This document shows, piece by piece, positions 8,839-18,196 of a stretch of DNA of 64,000 bases. The position numbers and the translations under genes were made by a program. The notes below the pieces were generated by a model, which worked only from the letters and a program-made list of their open reading frames with translations, did no database searches and was not told where the DNA came from. The DNA is from Taibaiella chishuiensis. GTDB lineage: Bacteria > Bacteroidota > Bacteroidia > Chitinophagales > Chitinophagaceae. Positions within the stretch are counted from its first letter, which is position 1. Each line of letters begins with the position of its first letter. The DNA is taken from contig NZ_PYGD01000002.1 in NCBI RefSeq assembly GCF_003014535.1, positions 578,808 through 642,807 on the forward strand, read 5' to 3'.

Positions 8839-11719
8839 AGTATTTAATAGGAAGGTTAATAATAATCCTGGTACCGGTACCTATACTGCTTTCCTGCTGC
8901 CCGATATCGATTACCTGTATTTGTATGGGCGGCGCACCCGGCGCCAGCTGGTTGAGTGTTCGTATCCGTTTGTCGGTTATCGATATGCCTTTCGCCGCGA
9001 ACTGCCGGCCATGCTGTTGTTTTAATGCTGTGCCGGCTTTTATGCCGGGACCGTTGTCGGCTACGATGCATTGCAATACCTCCTCCTCGTCCAGGAGCTT
9101 AAACGAAACGGTGAGTTTGCCTTTTATGCCAGGATGGTCCAGGCCATGTTTTATCGCGTTTTCAACAAAGGGCTGTAATACCATATTCGGGATCATAAGC
9201 TGTGCGGGGTTGATACGCGGATCAATATCGATCGTATAGTCAAATGCATCCCTGGTCTGTAAACGTTCCAGCTCTATGTAACGGGACAGGTACCGGACCT
9301 CCTCTTCTACGGAGATAAAGATCCGTGCGGCATTATCAAGCGTTTCCCGGACAAGCTCGGCAAAGCGGGACAGGTAAAAGTTGGCGCGCTTAATATCTCC
9401 GTCGATAATATAACGCTGCATCGAGTTAAGGCAATTAAAAATAAAGTGCGGGTTCATTTGGGCCCGCAGCGCCATTTGCTCGAGCGATTTTATTTTGTGG
9501 TCCATCAGGAGTTGCTTCTTCTCTTTCCGGTGCGACAGCAGGATGATATAACGTACCACCAGGGTGATGATAAGCACGCCTGCCAGCGCCAGCACGATTT
9601 TAAACCATGTGGTTTCCCATAGGGATTGTTCAATTTCAAAATGGTACCGCAGCGGCTTGCTCTCGTCCCGGAATTTATTGATCGCGATCAGCTCGAGCGT
9701 ATAGTTTCCCGATGGCAGGGCGGGGTAGGTGAGTACGGCCTCCCTGGTGTACTTCCAGGTGTCGTCCAGACCCAGCACCCGGTATTTATACGTGATATCA
9801 CCGCCCGAGAGGAAAGAGATACCCGAATATTCGAAGGAGATGTTGTTGTCTTTGTGTTTCAACAGGAGATGGTGTTGCCGGGTATCTTCAGGCTGTCCTG
9901 AAACGATAATGCCCGTCATGTTCAGGTAACAGGTGCCATGCGTCCGTACCGTTCTTTCGTCAAACACGGTGATGCCAACCGGAGTACCTATATAGACAAA
10001 ATGCCCGTCCACGTAAATCGTATTTACAATGTTCGAATTTAGCCCATCGCTTGCTGTTATATTCGAAACCACTTTATAAACGCCGGGTGTAATATCAACC
10101 TGGTTGAGGCCTTTTTCCGAGCCTACCCAGAGTTTGTTGCCGGATGCAAAAAGACTGCTGCACATATCGCTGTTGAGCCCCGATGAATGGTCGAGCCGGG
10201 CGATAATTTTGCCGGCCCTGTAACCGTATACACCGCCGCCGTTCGTCCCGATCCAAAGCGTGCCGTCGTCACTTTCGGCGAAGGTGCTGATATTATTTTT
10301 GAATGCAGGAAACTGCCGCCCCATGTCTGTAATCGTATTGCCGCCGGTAGTCGCATACAGGCCTTGAAGGGTACCGATATAGTAGATTGCCCCTTGTTTA
10401 TAGGCACAGGTTGCCCGATACGGGTATAGGGTTCTGATCAGTTTTTTATGTCTGGCATTCATCTCGAATACGCCAAAGCAATTGGCAGAAAGCAAGGTGT
10501 CCCGGAGTACTTGTATGGTTTTGCCCCAGAAGGAGGGGATGGTATCCATGCGGGCGATGTTCAGAAAGTCGGAGTTGGCGAGCTGGAATAGGGTTCGCCC
10601 CGGTAATTGTTCTAAAAATTGATCGTTTGTAATAACGGGTCTGGTTGTATTACTGGCCTCTTGTTGAAAAAACAGGTCGTTGACCGGATCAAACTTCCAG
10701 TATTCGTTATTCTTGGTCCCTATGCAAACGGAAGAGCCAACTTTATGAATATCGCAAATATAGGTGTCTCCTTTTATCCTGTTTATAAACAGGTTTTTGA
10801 ACCTGTTGGGACTGATTTTAAATACGCCCGAACCCTGGGTGGAAAACCAGAGATTTTGTTCCCGGTCTTTGATCACCGCGTTAATAATATAGTCGGAAAG
10901 ATAGCTGGCGGAGACGGTATTTTTATCCCGATCAAAGATGCGTAGGCCCTTGTGCCGGTTGTAAATGATGTATTGGTTGCGGTTTAAAAAAACCTGTCTC
11001 TGTTGCGCATAGGGAGCATGTATATTTTGGGTCCCGGAGGCTGACATGAAGATAACGCTATCCCAGCCGGCAAAGGCATAATAAGGGGTGTCTGCCGGTG
11101 CGGATTGGTACAGGAGAATCCAGTCAGGTCGAACTGCATTGCGGATTTTGCCGGGCAGGTTCACAAAATTAAGCGGGAGCTGACCCGAAAAATTTTTAAT
11201 GTTAAAAAGTACAGGCACGGACTTTTGTGAATTAAGCGCACCCCAGGGATAGGTAATCACATTGCCTGTCCGTTGAATTACATGAGTGATATAGGGCTCC
11301 TGTATGATGATATCGCCATCCGGGCTTTCTGCTATCGAATTCCAGCCGCTATGGATGTCGATCTTTTTTAAAATACTGTCGTTGTCCCGGTTATGGATTT
11401 TGCCACCGGCATAATAACATATTGCCGGTTTGAAGGTCATGAGCCATAACCTGCCGCGGCTATCCTCCCAGATGTTCAACACCTGGTTGCTGGGCAGGCC
11501 GTCGGCTGTGGTAAACGTTTTAAACCGGCAACCGTCGAAGCGGTTTAACCCTGTTTCGGTACCGAACCAGATAAATCCGTCCCTGGACTGGCACATATTG
11601 TATACCGTCGAGTTGGCAAGCCCGTCTTTGGTATCATAACGGGTATAACTGAATTCCTGGGTAAAGGCAGGGGATAAGAAAAGTGTATACCACAGAACAG
11701 TCAATAATAGGTTGCGCAT
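8816..11719 (-). CDS. Two-component sensor kinase with propeller and Y_Y_Y sensor domain
   Basis: A 967-residue membrane sensor. A signal peptide (1-20) is followed by periplasmic two-component-regulator propeller repeats (about 25-630; repeated DGFIWFGTETGLNRFDG-like and LWIGTNGGGVYGY-like blades), a Y_Y_Y domain (about 645-715), one membrane helix (about 722-745) and a LytS/YehU-type kinase: the phosphorylatable His in MNPHFIFNCLNSMQ and an ATP-binding domain with NAIKHG and DNGPGI. Such sensors usually read polysaccharide or surface-derived ligands, here unidentified. It is the first gene of a two-gene unit with the LytTR regulator. Confidence 0.93.
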   Translation of the reverse strand: MRNLLLTVLWYTLFLSPAFTQEFSYTRYDTKDGLANSTVYNMCQSRDGFIWFGTETGLNRFDGCRFKTFTTADGLPSNQVLNIWEDSRGRLWLMTFKPAICYYAGGKIHNRDNDSILKKIDIHSGWNSIAESPDGDIIIQEPYITHVIQRTGNVITYPWGALNSQKSVPVLFNIKNFSGQLPLNFVNLPGKIRNAVRPDWILLYQSAPADTPYYAFAGWDSVIFMSASGTQNIHAPYAQQRQVFLNRNQYIIYNRHKGLRIFDRDKNTVSASYLSDYIINAVIKDREQNLWFSTQGSGVFKISPNRFKNLFINRIKGDTYICDIHKVGSSVCIGTKNNEYWKFDPVNDLFFQQEASNTTRPVITNDQFLEQLPGRTLFQLANSDFLNIARMDTIPSFWGKTIQVLRDTLLSANCFGVFEMNARHKKLIRTLYPYRATCAYKQGAIYYIGTLQGLYATTGGNTITDMGRQFPAFKNNISTFAESDDGTLWIGTNGGGVYGYRAGKIIARLDHSSGLNSDMCSSLFASGNKLWVGSEKGLNQVDITPGVYKVVSNITASDGLNSNIVNTIYVDGHFVYIGTPVGITVFDERTVRTHGTCYLNMTGIIVSGQPEDTRQHHLLLKHKDNNISFEYSGISFLSGGDITYKYRVLGLDDTWKYTREAVLTYPALPSGNYTLELIAINKFRDESKPLRYHFEIEQSLWETTWFKIVLALAGVLIITLVVRYIILLSHRKEKKQLLMDHKIKSLEQMALRAQMNPHFIFNCLNSMQRYIIDGDIKRANFYLSRFAELVRETLDNAARIFISVEEEVRYLSRYIELERLQTRDAFDYTIDIDPRINPAQLMIPNMVLQPFVENAIKHGLDHPGIKGKLTVSFKLLDEEEVLQCIVADNGPGIKAGTALKQQHGRQFAAKGISITDKRIRTLNQLAPGAPPIQIQVIDIGQQESSIGTGTRIIINLPIKYYDQERNY

Positions 11720-11956
11720 GAACCACTGGTTTGGCGGAAAAATAGTTTTTTTTTGTCAATCATAAACTATTTATGCAATAAGATAGTACCCGGGCAGCTT
11801 TTGCGGATCCGCAGCAGCAGCATGACGTTCATCCCGCAGGGGCAACCATTTGCAAAACCAATAAGACATGTTGTACATTTGACCCTGAACGTAAAGACTG
11901 CTATCCGCCCCGGGACCGGTGTGCGGATGTCGCTTTTGGCCACAAAAGGAACGCCT

Positions 11957-12649
11957 ATGAATGACAACGATACTAAAAGACTTTCGCGGCTGGTTGCGAT
12001 CCTGACGCAATTGCAGACGAAGCGTTTACTGACGGCCCCGGGTCTTGCCGATAAATTCGGGGTAAGCGTAAGGACCATCTACCGCGACATCAGGGCGCTG
12101 GAGCAGGCCGGCGTACCCATACTTACCGAAGAGGGCAGGGGGTATACCCTCATGGATGGATACCGGATCCCGCCGGTCATGTTTTCCGAAAGCCAGGCCA
12201 ATGCGCTTATCCTTGCCGAACAATTGGTGTTGAAGAATAAAGACACTTCTTTTATCAGGGACTATACGGAAGCGGTAGATAAAATAAAGGCTGTTTTAAG
12301 ACAGTCAGAAAAGGATAAGGCCAACCTGCTGGCCGACCGTACCCGTTTCGAGCAAAACCTGAACCGGGAAAGAAACAGCAATAATATATCGCAGCTACAA
12401 AATGCCCTGACCAATTTCCGCCCGGTTAAAATAGAATATACCAATGAGCAGCACAAAACTTCCGTTAGGATTATCGAGCCCTTTGCCCTGGTCAGTACCA
12501 CTGAAAACTGGCTCCTGATCGCCTGGTGCCGGTTACGTATGGAATTCCGTTTTTTTCGCCTCGACAGGATCCGGCAAATGGAAATACTTACCGGCAAATT
12601 TGAACCGCATACCATGACCCTGCAGGAGTATTTTGATAAATACCACTGA
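11957..12649 (+). CDS. YafY-like HTH/WYL-domain transcriptional regulator
   Basis: A 230-residue regulator. The N-terminal HTH_11 winged helix (about 5-60) carries the family pattern LADKFGVSVRTIYRDIRALE; the C-terminal WYL domain (about 140-215) contains VKIEYT, IEPFALVSTTENWLLIAWC and RFFRLDRI. WYL domains bind small ligands or nucleic acid and control the adjacent genes. The start at 11957 is chosen because the HTH begins right after it; the open frame upstream to 11753 has no domain. It is followed 79 bases later by the RidA/YdeI pair, a common target arrangement. Confidence 0.9.
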   Translation: MNDNDTKRLSRLVAILTQLQTKRLLTAPGLADKFGVSVRTIYRDIRALEQAGVPILTEEGRGYTLMDGYRIPPVMFSESQANALILAEQLVLKNKDTSFIRDYTEAVDKIKAVLRQSEKDKANLLADRTRFEQNLNRERNSNNISQLQNALTNFRPVKIEYTNEQHKTSVRIIEPFALVSTTENWLLIAWCRLRMEFRFFRLDRIRQMEILTGKFEPHTMTLQEYFDKYH

Positions 12650-12689
12650 GTTTTTTTACCCCTGACATAAGGCTGTCGCGACCCCGTTC

Positions 12690-12697
12690 TAGCTTTG
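12690..12697 (+). promoter_or_regulatory. Putative -7 promoter element before the RidA gene
   Basis: The octamer TAGCTTTG matches the Bacteroidota -7 consensus TAnnTTTG and lies 31 bases before the RidA start. No good -33 element (TTG/TTTG) is seen at the expected distance, so support is partial. Confidence 0.35.
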
Positions 12698-12728
12698 CAC
12701 TATCAATTAAAAATTAATAGTCAGACAA

Positions 12729-13121
12729 ATGGAAAAACAGACTTTCGATCCCTGGGAATGGGGCAAACACACGAATTCGGTTCAGGCCGTTGAAGTAAAA
12801 AACGTAACGGGTACGCTTTATTGTTCGGGCCAGGCGGCTGTAGATGCTCATGGCGCGCCCAGTGATGCAGATATGCGCACACAGCTTATCCAGACCATTC
12901 AAAACCTGGAACAGCTGATCAGCGAAGCCGGCTACGACTGTAAAAATATCGTCAGGTTGAATGTGTACACCACATCCACGCAAACGTTCTTCACCACCTG
13001 TATGGATGTTTATGTACCCTTTATTCAAAAATATGGTATCCGGCAAGCGATGACGCTGCTCGAAGTAAAAGGCCTCTTTGCCACTTTGAGCGTAGAGCTG
13101 GAAGCTACCGTAGTCAAATAG
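12729..13121 (+). CDS. RidA family protein
   Basis: A 130-residue protein with the YjgF/YER057c/UK114 fold. Seen are the GTLYCSGQAAVD strand, the central NLEQLISEAGYDCKNIVRLNVY segment that in this family reads L..aG.....v....vy, and the C-terminal IRQAMTLLEVKGL... SVELEATV block whose Arg (IRQ) corresponds to the ligand-binding Arg. Canonical RidA deaminates reactive enamine/imine intermediates of amino-acid metabolism; this member is more divergent, so its substrate is open. It is followed by the YdeI-family gene after two bases and probably cotranscribed. Confidence 0.88.
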   Translation: MEKQTFDPWEWGKHTNSVQAVEVKNVTGTLYCSGQAAVDAHGAPSDADMRTQLIQTIQNLEQLISEAGYDCKNIVRLNVYTTSTQTFFTTCMDVYVPFIQKYGIRQAMTLLEVKGLFATLSVELEATVVK

Positions 13122-13123
13122 CC

Positions 13124-13696
13124 ATGAACGAAACAACAATCTTTTACCCGGCAAGCCTTACAGCGTGGAGAACGTGGTTGATCAAAAACCATGATTCGAA
13201 ACAAGCTGTATGGCTTGTTTTTTATACCAAAGCATCGGGCAAACCGACGATCACCTGGAGCGAAGCCGTCGATGTGGCTTTGTGTTTTGGCTGGATAGAC
13301 AGCAAGAAAGTTAAGATCGATGAAGAAACGGCGCACCAGTTCTTCAGCAGGCGGAAACCCAATAGTACCTGGTCGAAGATCAATAAGGAAAAGGTACAGC
13401 AGCTTACTGCAAAAGGGCTGATGGCAAAGCCGGGCCTTGATAGCATCGAAAAAGCAAAGCAAAATGGTTCCTGGACGATACTGGATACCGTGGAGGCGCT
13501 GATCCTGCCTGCCGACCTGGAAACGGCGCTGGCTGAGCATCCTGGTGCAAAAGATTATTTCCTCGGTTTAAGCAGGACGATAAAGAAAATGATGCTGCAA
13601 TGGATCGTACTGGCCAAAAGATCGGAGACCCGCCAAAAACGGATCGATGAAATAGCGGTCCTGGCCGGGCGGCAGCAAAAGCCGAAGCAGTTTTAA
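13124..13696 (+). CDS. YdeI/OmpD-associated family protein
   Basis: A 190-residue cytoplasmic protein of the YdeI family. Characteristic are the N-terminal segment WLIKNHDSKQAVWLVFYTKASG, split as W..(K/R)....k.vWLvf.kk.sG, the EAVDVALCFGWIDS motif and RRKPNSTWSKINKEKV, followed by an Arg/Lys-rich C-terminal helical tail (KRIDEIAVLAGR). Family members are linked by annotation to bacteriocin or cationic peptide resistance, but the biochemical activity is unknown. It starts two bases after the RidA stop, so they form an operon, probably under the WYL regulator. Confidence 0.88.
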   Translation: MNETTIFYPASLTAWRTWLIKNHDSKQAVWLVFYTKASGKPTITWSEAVDVALCFGWIDSKKVKIDEETAHQFFSRRKPNSTWSKINKEKVQQLTAKGLMAKPGLDSIEKAKQNGSWTILDTVEALILPADLETALAEHPGAKDYFLGLSRTIKKMMLQWIVLAKRSETRQKRIDEIAVLAGRQQKPKQF

Positions 13697-13892
13697 AGAG
13701 GGCCGGAAGGGACGGTAAAATTGTTCCTCTGCCGGGAGCTTACCCGGCCTTCGTCCTGTTTTTTGAGCGGGATATTTATTGCTCATTTGGAGTAGTTTAG
13801 CGTGGGGCATAGTACGCTTATGCTTCCATATGTACCGTTCATGTCCCGATATGCCCCGTTTATAAGTCAGTTTAAGGATTCCCGTCCTGTGG

Positions 13893-13924
13893 TTGCGGTT
13901 ATCTGCCCCTTTTTATTAGCTTTG
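13893..13924 (+). promoter_or_regulatory. Putative Bacteroidota promoter
   Basis: TTG at 13893-13895 and TAGCTTTG at 13917-13924 are separated by 21 bases, fitting the -33/-7 pattern of the Bacteroidota housekeeping sigma factor, 64 bases before the lipoprotein gene. Confidence 0.45.
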
Positions 13925-13987
13925 CCGGGGTCGATCCGGTAATACATCCACCCCCGGAGTTTAGCGGCCCGCTATAAATCCATAACC

Positions 13988-15397
13988 ATGCAAAGGCTTG
14001 TTCTTGCCGTTTTACTGTTTACCCTGATTGCCTGTTCCCGTACCCCGGCCGGCTCCGACCGGCTAGTCATTGCACTTGATCCCGCAGAAGGCGTATCCTG
14101 TATTAAAAACATGGAATTGCTGCATGCAAACGCAAATATCCCGCCCATTACCTTTGTATTCGCGGCGCAATACCGGAAGGACTCTGCCGAGATCATCCGG
14201 TCCCTGTCGCTCCGCGACTACGATGCTACCTATACCTGGTCCGATTCTTTATTCCATCTCCGCAGTATGCAGGGACACTCTGCCCTGAACCTGGTGAGCA
14301 GCAATGGTGATACCCGGTTCCGGAAGCAATTGAAGCTATTCACACAGGAAGATGTCATAAACCTGCAGCGCCACCGGGCGCCGGTATCCGATACCTTATT
14401 GCTGCCGGAGCAGGTAGCGCATAATGCTTACGAAACGATGCTGACCGACGGCAGCCGGCTTTATTTCTGCGATGCCCAAAAAAAGAAAATAGACGTGGTC
14501 AGCCTGCCGGATGGCAAATACCAAAAGACGTTTACAGTTGGCCGGCAGGATGTGGAGGCAGCTTTTGACCTGGCGCTGGGTAAGGGCGCCTATGCGTTGC
14601 ATAAAAAAGCGTTGGCCAGTTTAAATACCCCGGACCAGGAGGTGTTGCAGTACTGTTCTTTATCCGGCAACGGGCTGGTAGCGGTTGCCGCCTATGCCTG
14701 CCTTGCGGCTGCCGGTGGGGCCGATACCGCCGTGACGCGCTTCTATGCAGTGCATACCTTCGGCGACAGCGCCGTGGGTACGATGGTCTTCCCCGGTATG
14801 CCTTTGCTGCATAAAACGTTTTTACAGGACCCGGGAGAACAGATCCGCTGTGTGCCGGCTGTTCACTATTATAAAGGCGCCTGTTTTGCAGGCATCAGGA
14901 AAGCTGATACGGTAAAAAGCCTGCATGGTAACCGTTTCCTGGCGAAGCTCAGCCCGGAACAGGGACGCTTGCGGTTCCTGGAGATATTTGACTACCCGAT
15001 GCCCGATATTTACAGGAATGATGATCATGCATTACCCCTGTTCGATAAGGCCTATTGTATGTTGCCACTGGCCAGTAAGATGTATAGCCTGGAAGGGCAG
15101 GCGCCTGTCGATATAAGGGGCTTGACCTTCAACGCCGGCCCGGACCTTCCGGCGCCGCCCGATAAGTATATTGCCGAGTTCAGGACCGGGGCCGACCAGG
15201 TAACGCTTATTTATTATGTTACGGCGCAACGCCAGTATCATTTGCTCCGCTACGATCTTAAAAAAGGGCTGATCCTCTTTGACCAGATTATTCCTTCGGG
15301 AACTCAAAAGCCGGTTATTGACCCGAAGGACAATAACTATGTTTATTACCGGGTAAAGGATAACCTCGTGGTACGGCAGCATCACCGCTTCTTTTAA
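13988..15397 (+). CDS. Predicted lipoprotein of unknown function
   Basis: A 469-residue protein with a lipoprotein signal: hydrophobic residues 4-15 and a lipobox LIAC with Cys16. No known domain is recognised with confidence. The regularly spaced strand-rich segments (for example RLYFCDAQKKKIDVVSLPDGKYQ and ARQYHLL..RYDLKKGLILF) resemble the blades of a six-bladed beta-propeller lipoprotein, as found in other Bacteroidota periplasmic proteins; this is an inference. It has its own putative promoter and stands alone. Confidence 0.75.
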   Translation: MQRLVLAVLLFTLIACSRTPAGSDRLVIALDPAEGVSCIKNMELLHANANIPPITFVFAAQYRKDSAEIIRSLSLRDYDATYTWSDSLFHLRSMQGHSALNLVSSNGDTRFRKQLKLFTQEDVINLQRHRAPVSDTLLLPEQVAHNAYETMLTDGSRLYFCDAQKKKIDVVSLPDGKYQKTFTVGRQDVEAAFDLALGKGAYALHKKALASLNTPDQEVLQYCSLSGNGLVAVAAYACLAAAGGADTAVTRFYAVHTFGDSAVGTMVFPGMPLLHKTFLQDPGEQIRCVPAVHYYKGACFAGIRKADTVKSLHGNRFLAKLSPEQGRLRFLEIFDYPMPDIYRNDDHALPLFDKAYCMLPLASKMYSLEGQAPVDIRGLTFNAGPDLPAPPDKYIAEFRTGADQVTLIYYVTAQRQYHLLRYDLKKGLILFDQIIPSGTQKPVIDPKDNNYVYYRVKDNLVVRQHHRFF

Positions 15398-15586
15398 TAC
15401 CCGGCGGCTTATCGCCGTTCCTGTACTGGTTCGCAATTTGCCTGCCTGCCAAAGGGCAATTACAGGCGATCTGTGCCGGATGAAATTTCAAAGATTGCGC
15501 CAGGATTGGAGTTTGGGATATTTGTTGTACGTCAGGTTTATGGTAAATTAGCAGTTTTACCAGGATATCTATTGCCCCGAAAAATT

Positions 15587-16393
15587 ATGAATCTACTCAA
15601 GAAATTGTTTGGCAAACAGAAACAGGCGGGTGACATGCCGGCCACTGCAGCGCCGAAGCATCCTGAAAATACAAAGCTGATCTACCTGCTCGATGCCTGG
15701 GGCGACAATCCATCCGAAGATAATTACCGCGCGGTGATGAACGAGATCGTAGCCGGTAACTGTTTCCTGTTACTGCCTTCTGTTAATGATGGCAGGGTAT
15801 CTAATGTATGGCATACGCTCGAAACCGGTTCGAAGCTGGTCTTGTCGAGTGTGTTCGACAGCGACGGACTTAAGGTGCTGGGCGCTTTTAGCGATGAACC
15901 ATCGCTTTGGGAATGGTGTAAACAACCTGCTGAATATACGGCCATGGCCATGCGCGACCTCGTAGGCTTTTGCCGCGAGCAGGGTATCGATCGCATCGTG
16001 ATTAACAGTGGCCGGAAAAATAGTTTTGTGTTGGATCGGGAACGGCGCAATATTACCACAACCGTTATCGGGGAGGAGACCGAAGTGCTGGTGGGCACGC
16101 CGGCCAGGCCGCTTCCTTCGCATGTTATCGACAGGCTGGCGGCCAACTTCAGGCAGGTGCATACCATTGACGAGGCGTACCAGTATGCGCAATCGATGAA
16201 GGGAGAGATGAGTATTGTATTGGGGATACGCATGTCCGTGCAATCCGCCGATGCAACTGCCGCATTGCATCATGCCTTGAACGACGCCTTAAGCGACGAA
16301 GCCCTGGAACTGCCGCTGGATATCATGCTGCTCGACGATCAGTGGTTGCAGACGGCCAGGGGTATTGAAGGGGCCCTGTTTTACAAGAAGTGA
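15587..16393 (+). CDS. SseB-family protein
   Basis: A 268-residue cytoplasmic protein. The start at 15587 opens with MNLLKKLFGKQKQ, and the SseB N-terminal fold follows: FLLLPSVNDG, KLVLSSVFDSDGLKVLGAFSDE and a WEWCKQPAEYTAMAMRDL helix, with RIVINSGRKNSFVLDR as the strand typical of the family. The C-terminal part (about 190-268) matches the SseB C domain (FRQVHTIDEAYQYAQ, LDIMLLDDQW). SseB was named for enhanced serine sensitivity; its biochemistry is unresolved. The longer open frame from 15473 is not favoured because it adds a non-conserved N-terminus. Confidence 0.8.
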   Translation: MNLLKKLFGKQKQAGDMPATAAPKHPENTKLIYLLDAWGDNPSEDNYRAVMNEIVAGNCFLLLPSVNDGRVSNVWHTLETGSKLVLSSVFDSDGLKVLGAFSDEPSLWEWCKQPAEYTAMAMRDLVGFCREQGIDRIVINSGRKNSFVLDRERRNITTTVIGEETEVLVGTPARPLPSHVIDRLAANFRQVHTIDEAYQYAQSMKGEMSIVLGIRMSVQSADATAALHHALNDALSDEALELPLDIMLLDDQWLQTARGIEGALFYKK

Positions 16394-16440
16394 TCTTCCG
16401 GTAAAAATGTTTCGTGGCCAGGGTTATTGCCCCGGCCGTG

Positions 16441-17748
16441 TTATTGCAGCCATTTCAATATCCATGGTATGCATTCCCCGGCATCTACTATCGACCAGGA
16501 ATGCGGATGCCGGTCGCCCTCCATACGGAATCCTTTACCATAAGCGTTGATAAACTCGGCATTGCCGTTCCCGTTCTGCCGCAAGAGGTTGATCATCGCC
16601 GATTGGTCTAAGGCATTCATATCGTAAAGATCGCGGCCCCGGTTATCTATCCACCAGTTTACGTCTACGTCGTTATAGGTCCTGATGGGCATTTTATCCA
16701 GGTAGCGGGCATTACCGCCATCCTCGGCCGATCTTGAAAATCCTGAATATGCGCGGTACTTTTCCGGTACCGATTCCGGCGTTCCGCCTATGTATTTTTT
16801 AAACTCGTTCATGGCGTATTTCGGTTCGGGTAACGCCGGGTTCTTTTTGAAACTTCTTTCGGAGTTATGATACAGGGTTTCTAGGTCCATGGGCCCGTCT
16901 ACATTGATGATGGCCCTCGGAACGATCAGGGTCCTGCCGGGATCAGCGACAGCAAGCTCACCGTATCGCACACTGAACAATCCGCCCATAGACCAGCCTC
17001 CTAAAATGAAACGGTCTTTCGGCAGGCCATATTTGCGGATCGCCTCACCGATAAAAGTGTTGAGTAGCGTTACTACCTGGTCGTCCATAATAAAACGCTG
17101 GTTGAGCGAGGGCACGATCACGGCAATGTTATGGTCAAAAGCCAGCTGGCACAGCGCCTTATTGCTCCCGATCAAATGGGGTACCGTTTCCCAGGTGCCC
17201 GGGATCAGTACCAGCACGCCTTTAATATTTTTTTTGGGTACCAGCGCCTTATAGAATAGCGTTTTACCATCGCCGTCGCCTACATACATCCTGGCCGTAT
17301 CCGCGATAGCGATCTCATTATTCGAAAGCCGCCTGAGATAGGGCGGGTCGAGGGTAAGCAGGCCGTTTTCAAAATTGCCTTCGGTCTTCCGGCGGCCGTT
17401 GTCGTAGATAATACGGCCATGGCCGTTCAGTGTTCCATTTGAAAAATGACCTTCTTTTACAATACCCGATGCCAGCCTGACCTGGCCTTCCCCCTCTATC
17501 TTTCCTTCCTGCATCATGCCCAGGTAAGTCAATACCTTTTCTTTGCCGGTGTAATAAGCCAGGGTTCCTTTGCCGGTTGCCAACCCGTTTTTGCAGCCGC
17601 CGGTCCAGCTTATACTATCGTCCGGCGTATATCCGGGCGCCCATATCGTGCATCCCGTTCTTTTATCGGCAAGCAGGTCTTTGGATGTTTGTCCAAAGGT
17701 GCATAAAGCATTGACTACGCAGCAAAGTGTAAGCAGGTTTTTAGTCAT
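16441..17748 (-). CDS. Secreted MORN-repeat protein fused to an alpha/beta hydrolase
   Basis: A 435-residue exported protein: signal peptide 1-19 (ending TFG), then MORN-like repeats at about 30-135 (GCKNGLATGKGTL, GKIEGEGQV, NGTLNGHGRIIYDNG, EGNFENG), then an alpha/beta hydrolase domain with a conserved VLVLIPGTWE strand and the nucleophile elbow GGWSMGG (Ser, about residue 248). A possible acid is in NVDGPMDLE and the histidine in GDRHPHSW near the C-terminus, a good position for the catalytic His. MORN repeats more often bind lipids or membranes or fill toxin-antidote proteins, so the hydrolase may act on a membrane or surface ester. The substrate is unknown. Confidence 0.85.
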   Translation of the reverse strand: MTKNLLTLCCVVNALCTFGQTSKDLLADKRTGCTIWAPGYTPDDSISWTGGCKNGLATGKGTLAYYTGKEKVLTYLGMMQEGKIEGEGQVRLASGIVKEGHFSNGTLNGHGRIIYDNGRRKTEGNFENGLLTLDPPYLRRLSNNEIAIADTARMYVGDGDGKTLFYKALVPKKNIKGVLVLIPGTWETVPHLIGSNKALCQLAFDHNIAVIVPSLNQRFIMDDQVVTLLNTFIGEAIRKYGLPKDRFILGGWSMGGLFSVRYGELAVADPGRTLIVPRAIINVDGPMDLETLYHNSERSFKKNPALPEPKYAMNEFKKYIGGTPESVPEKYRAYSGFSRSAEDGGNARYLDKMPIRTYNDVDVNWWIDNRGRDLYDMNALDQSAMINLLRQNGNGNAEFINAYGKGFRMEGDRHPHSWSIVDAGECIPWILKWLQ

Positions 17749-18196
17749 TTTTTCAGGTGGTTTAGGAAGGGTTGCCCTGTGGCAAGTAACCCGTAACCCT
17801 CCCGGATAAAAGTAGGTAAAACCGGGTAGCTTCCGGCGTTCCTTAATGCCTTTTGCATCCTGTTAATAAAAAAAGCGGTGTGGGGGCGCAAGCCGTTCAT
17901 CAGCATTATACGGCCATGAACCCGGCTACCCGGTCGACGGTGTGCTTTACGTAATTAAAAAGGAACATACCGTAAGATTCCGTTTTTTTTACACTAATTA
18001 ACATAAATGCCCTGGTATGCTTAGCTCTGTTAATTGTCTTTTTTAACAATAGGGAGATAGGGTGCAAATTATGCCCGGGTCAGGCTGACGCAATAAACAA
18101 ATAAGCGACCGTTACCGCCCCGATAAACCCTGTCTTACCTTAAAACCATGCCGGGCTGTAGGCGCCCGGGAACAATTAATAATTAAAAAGATAAAA
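17749..18196. other. Divergent intergenic region
   Basis: It separates divergent genes. It holds no supported gene. An AT-rich segment at 17950-18060 probably carries the promoters; a small hairpin pairs ATTGT and ACAAT near 18033-18049. No riboswitch is recognised. Confidence 0.4.

Noticed and set aside
8083..8847. 254-residue plus-strand frame
   Set aside because: Antisense of the LytTR regulator, whose domains are clear on the other strand.
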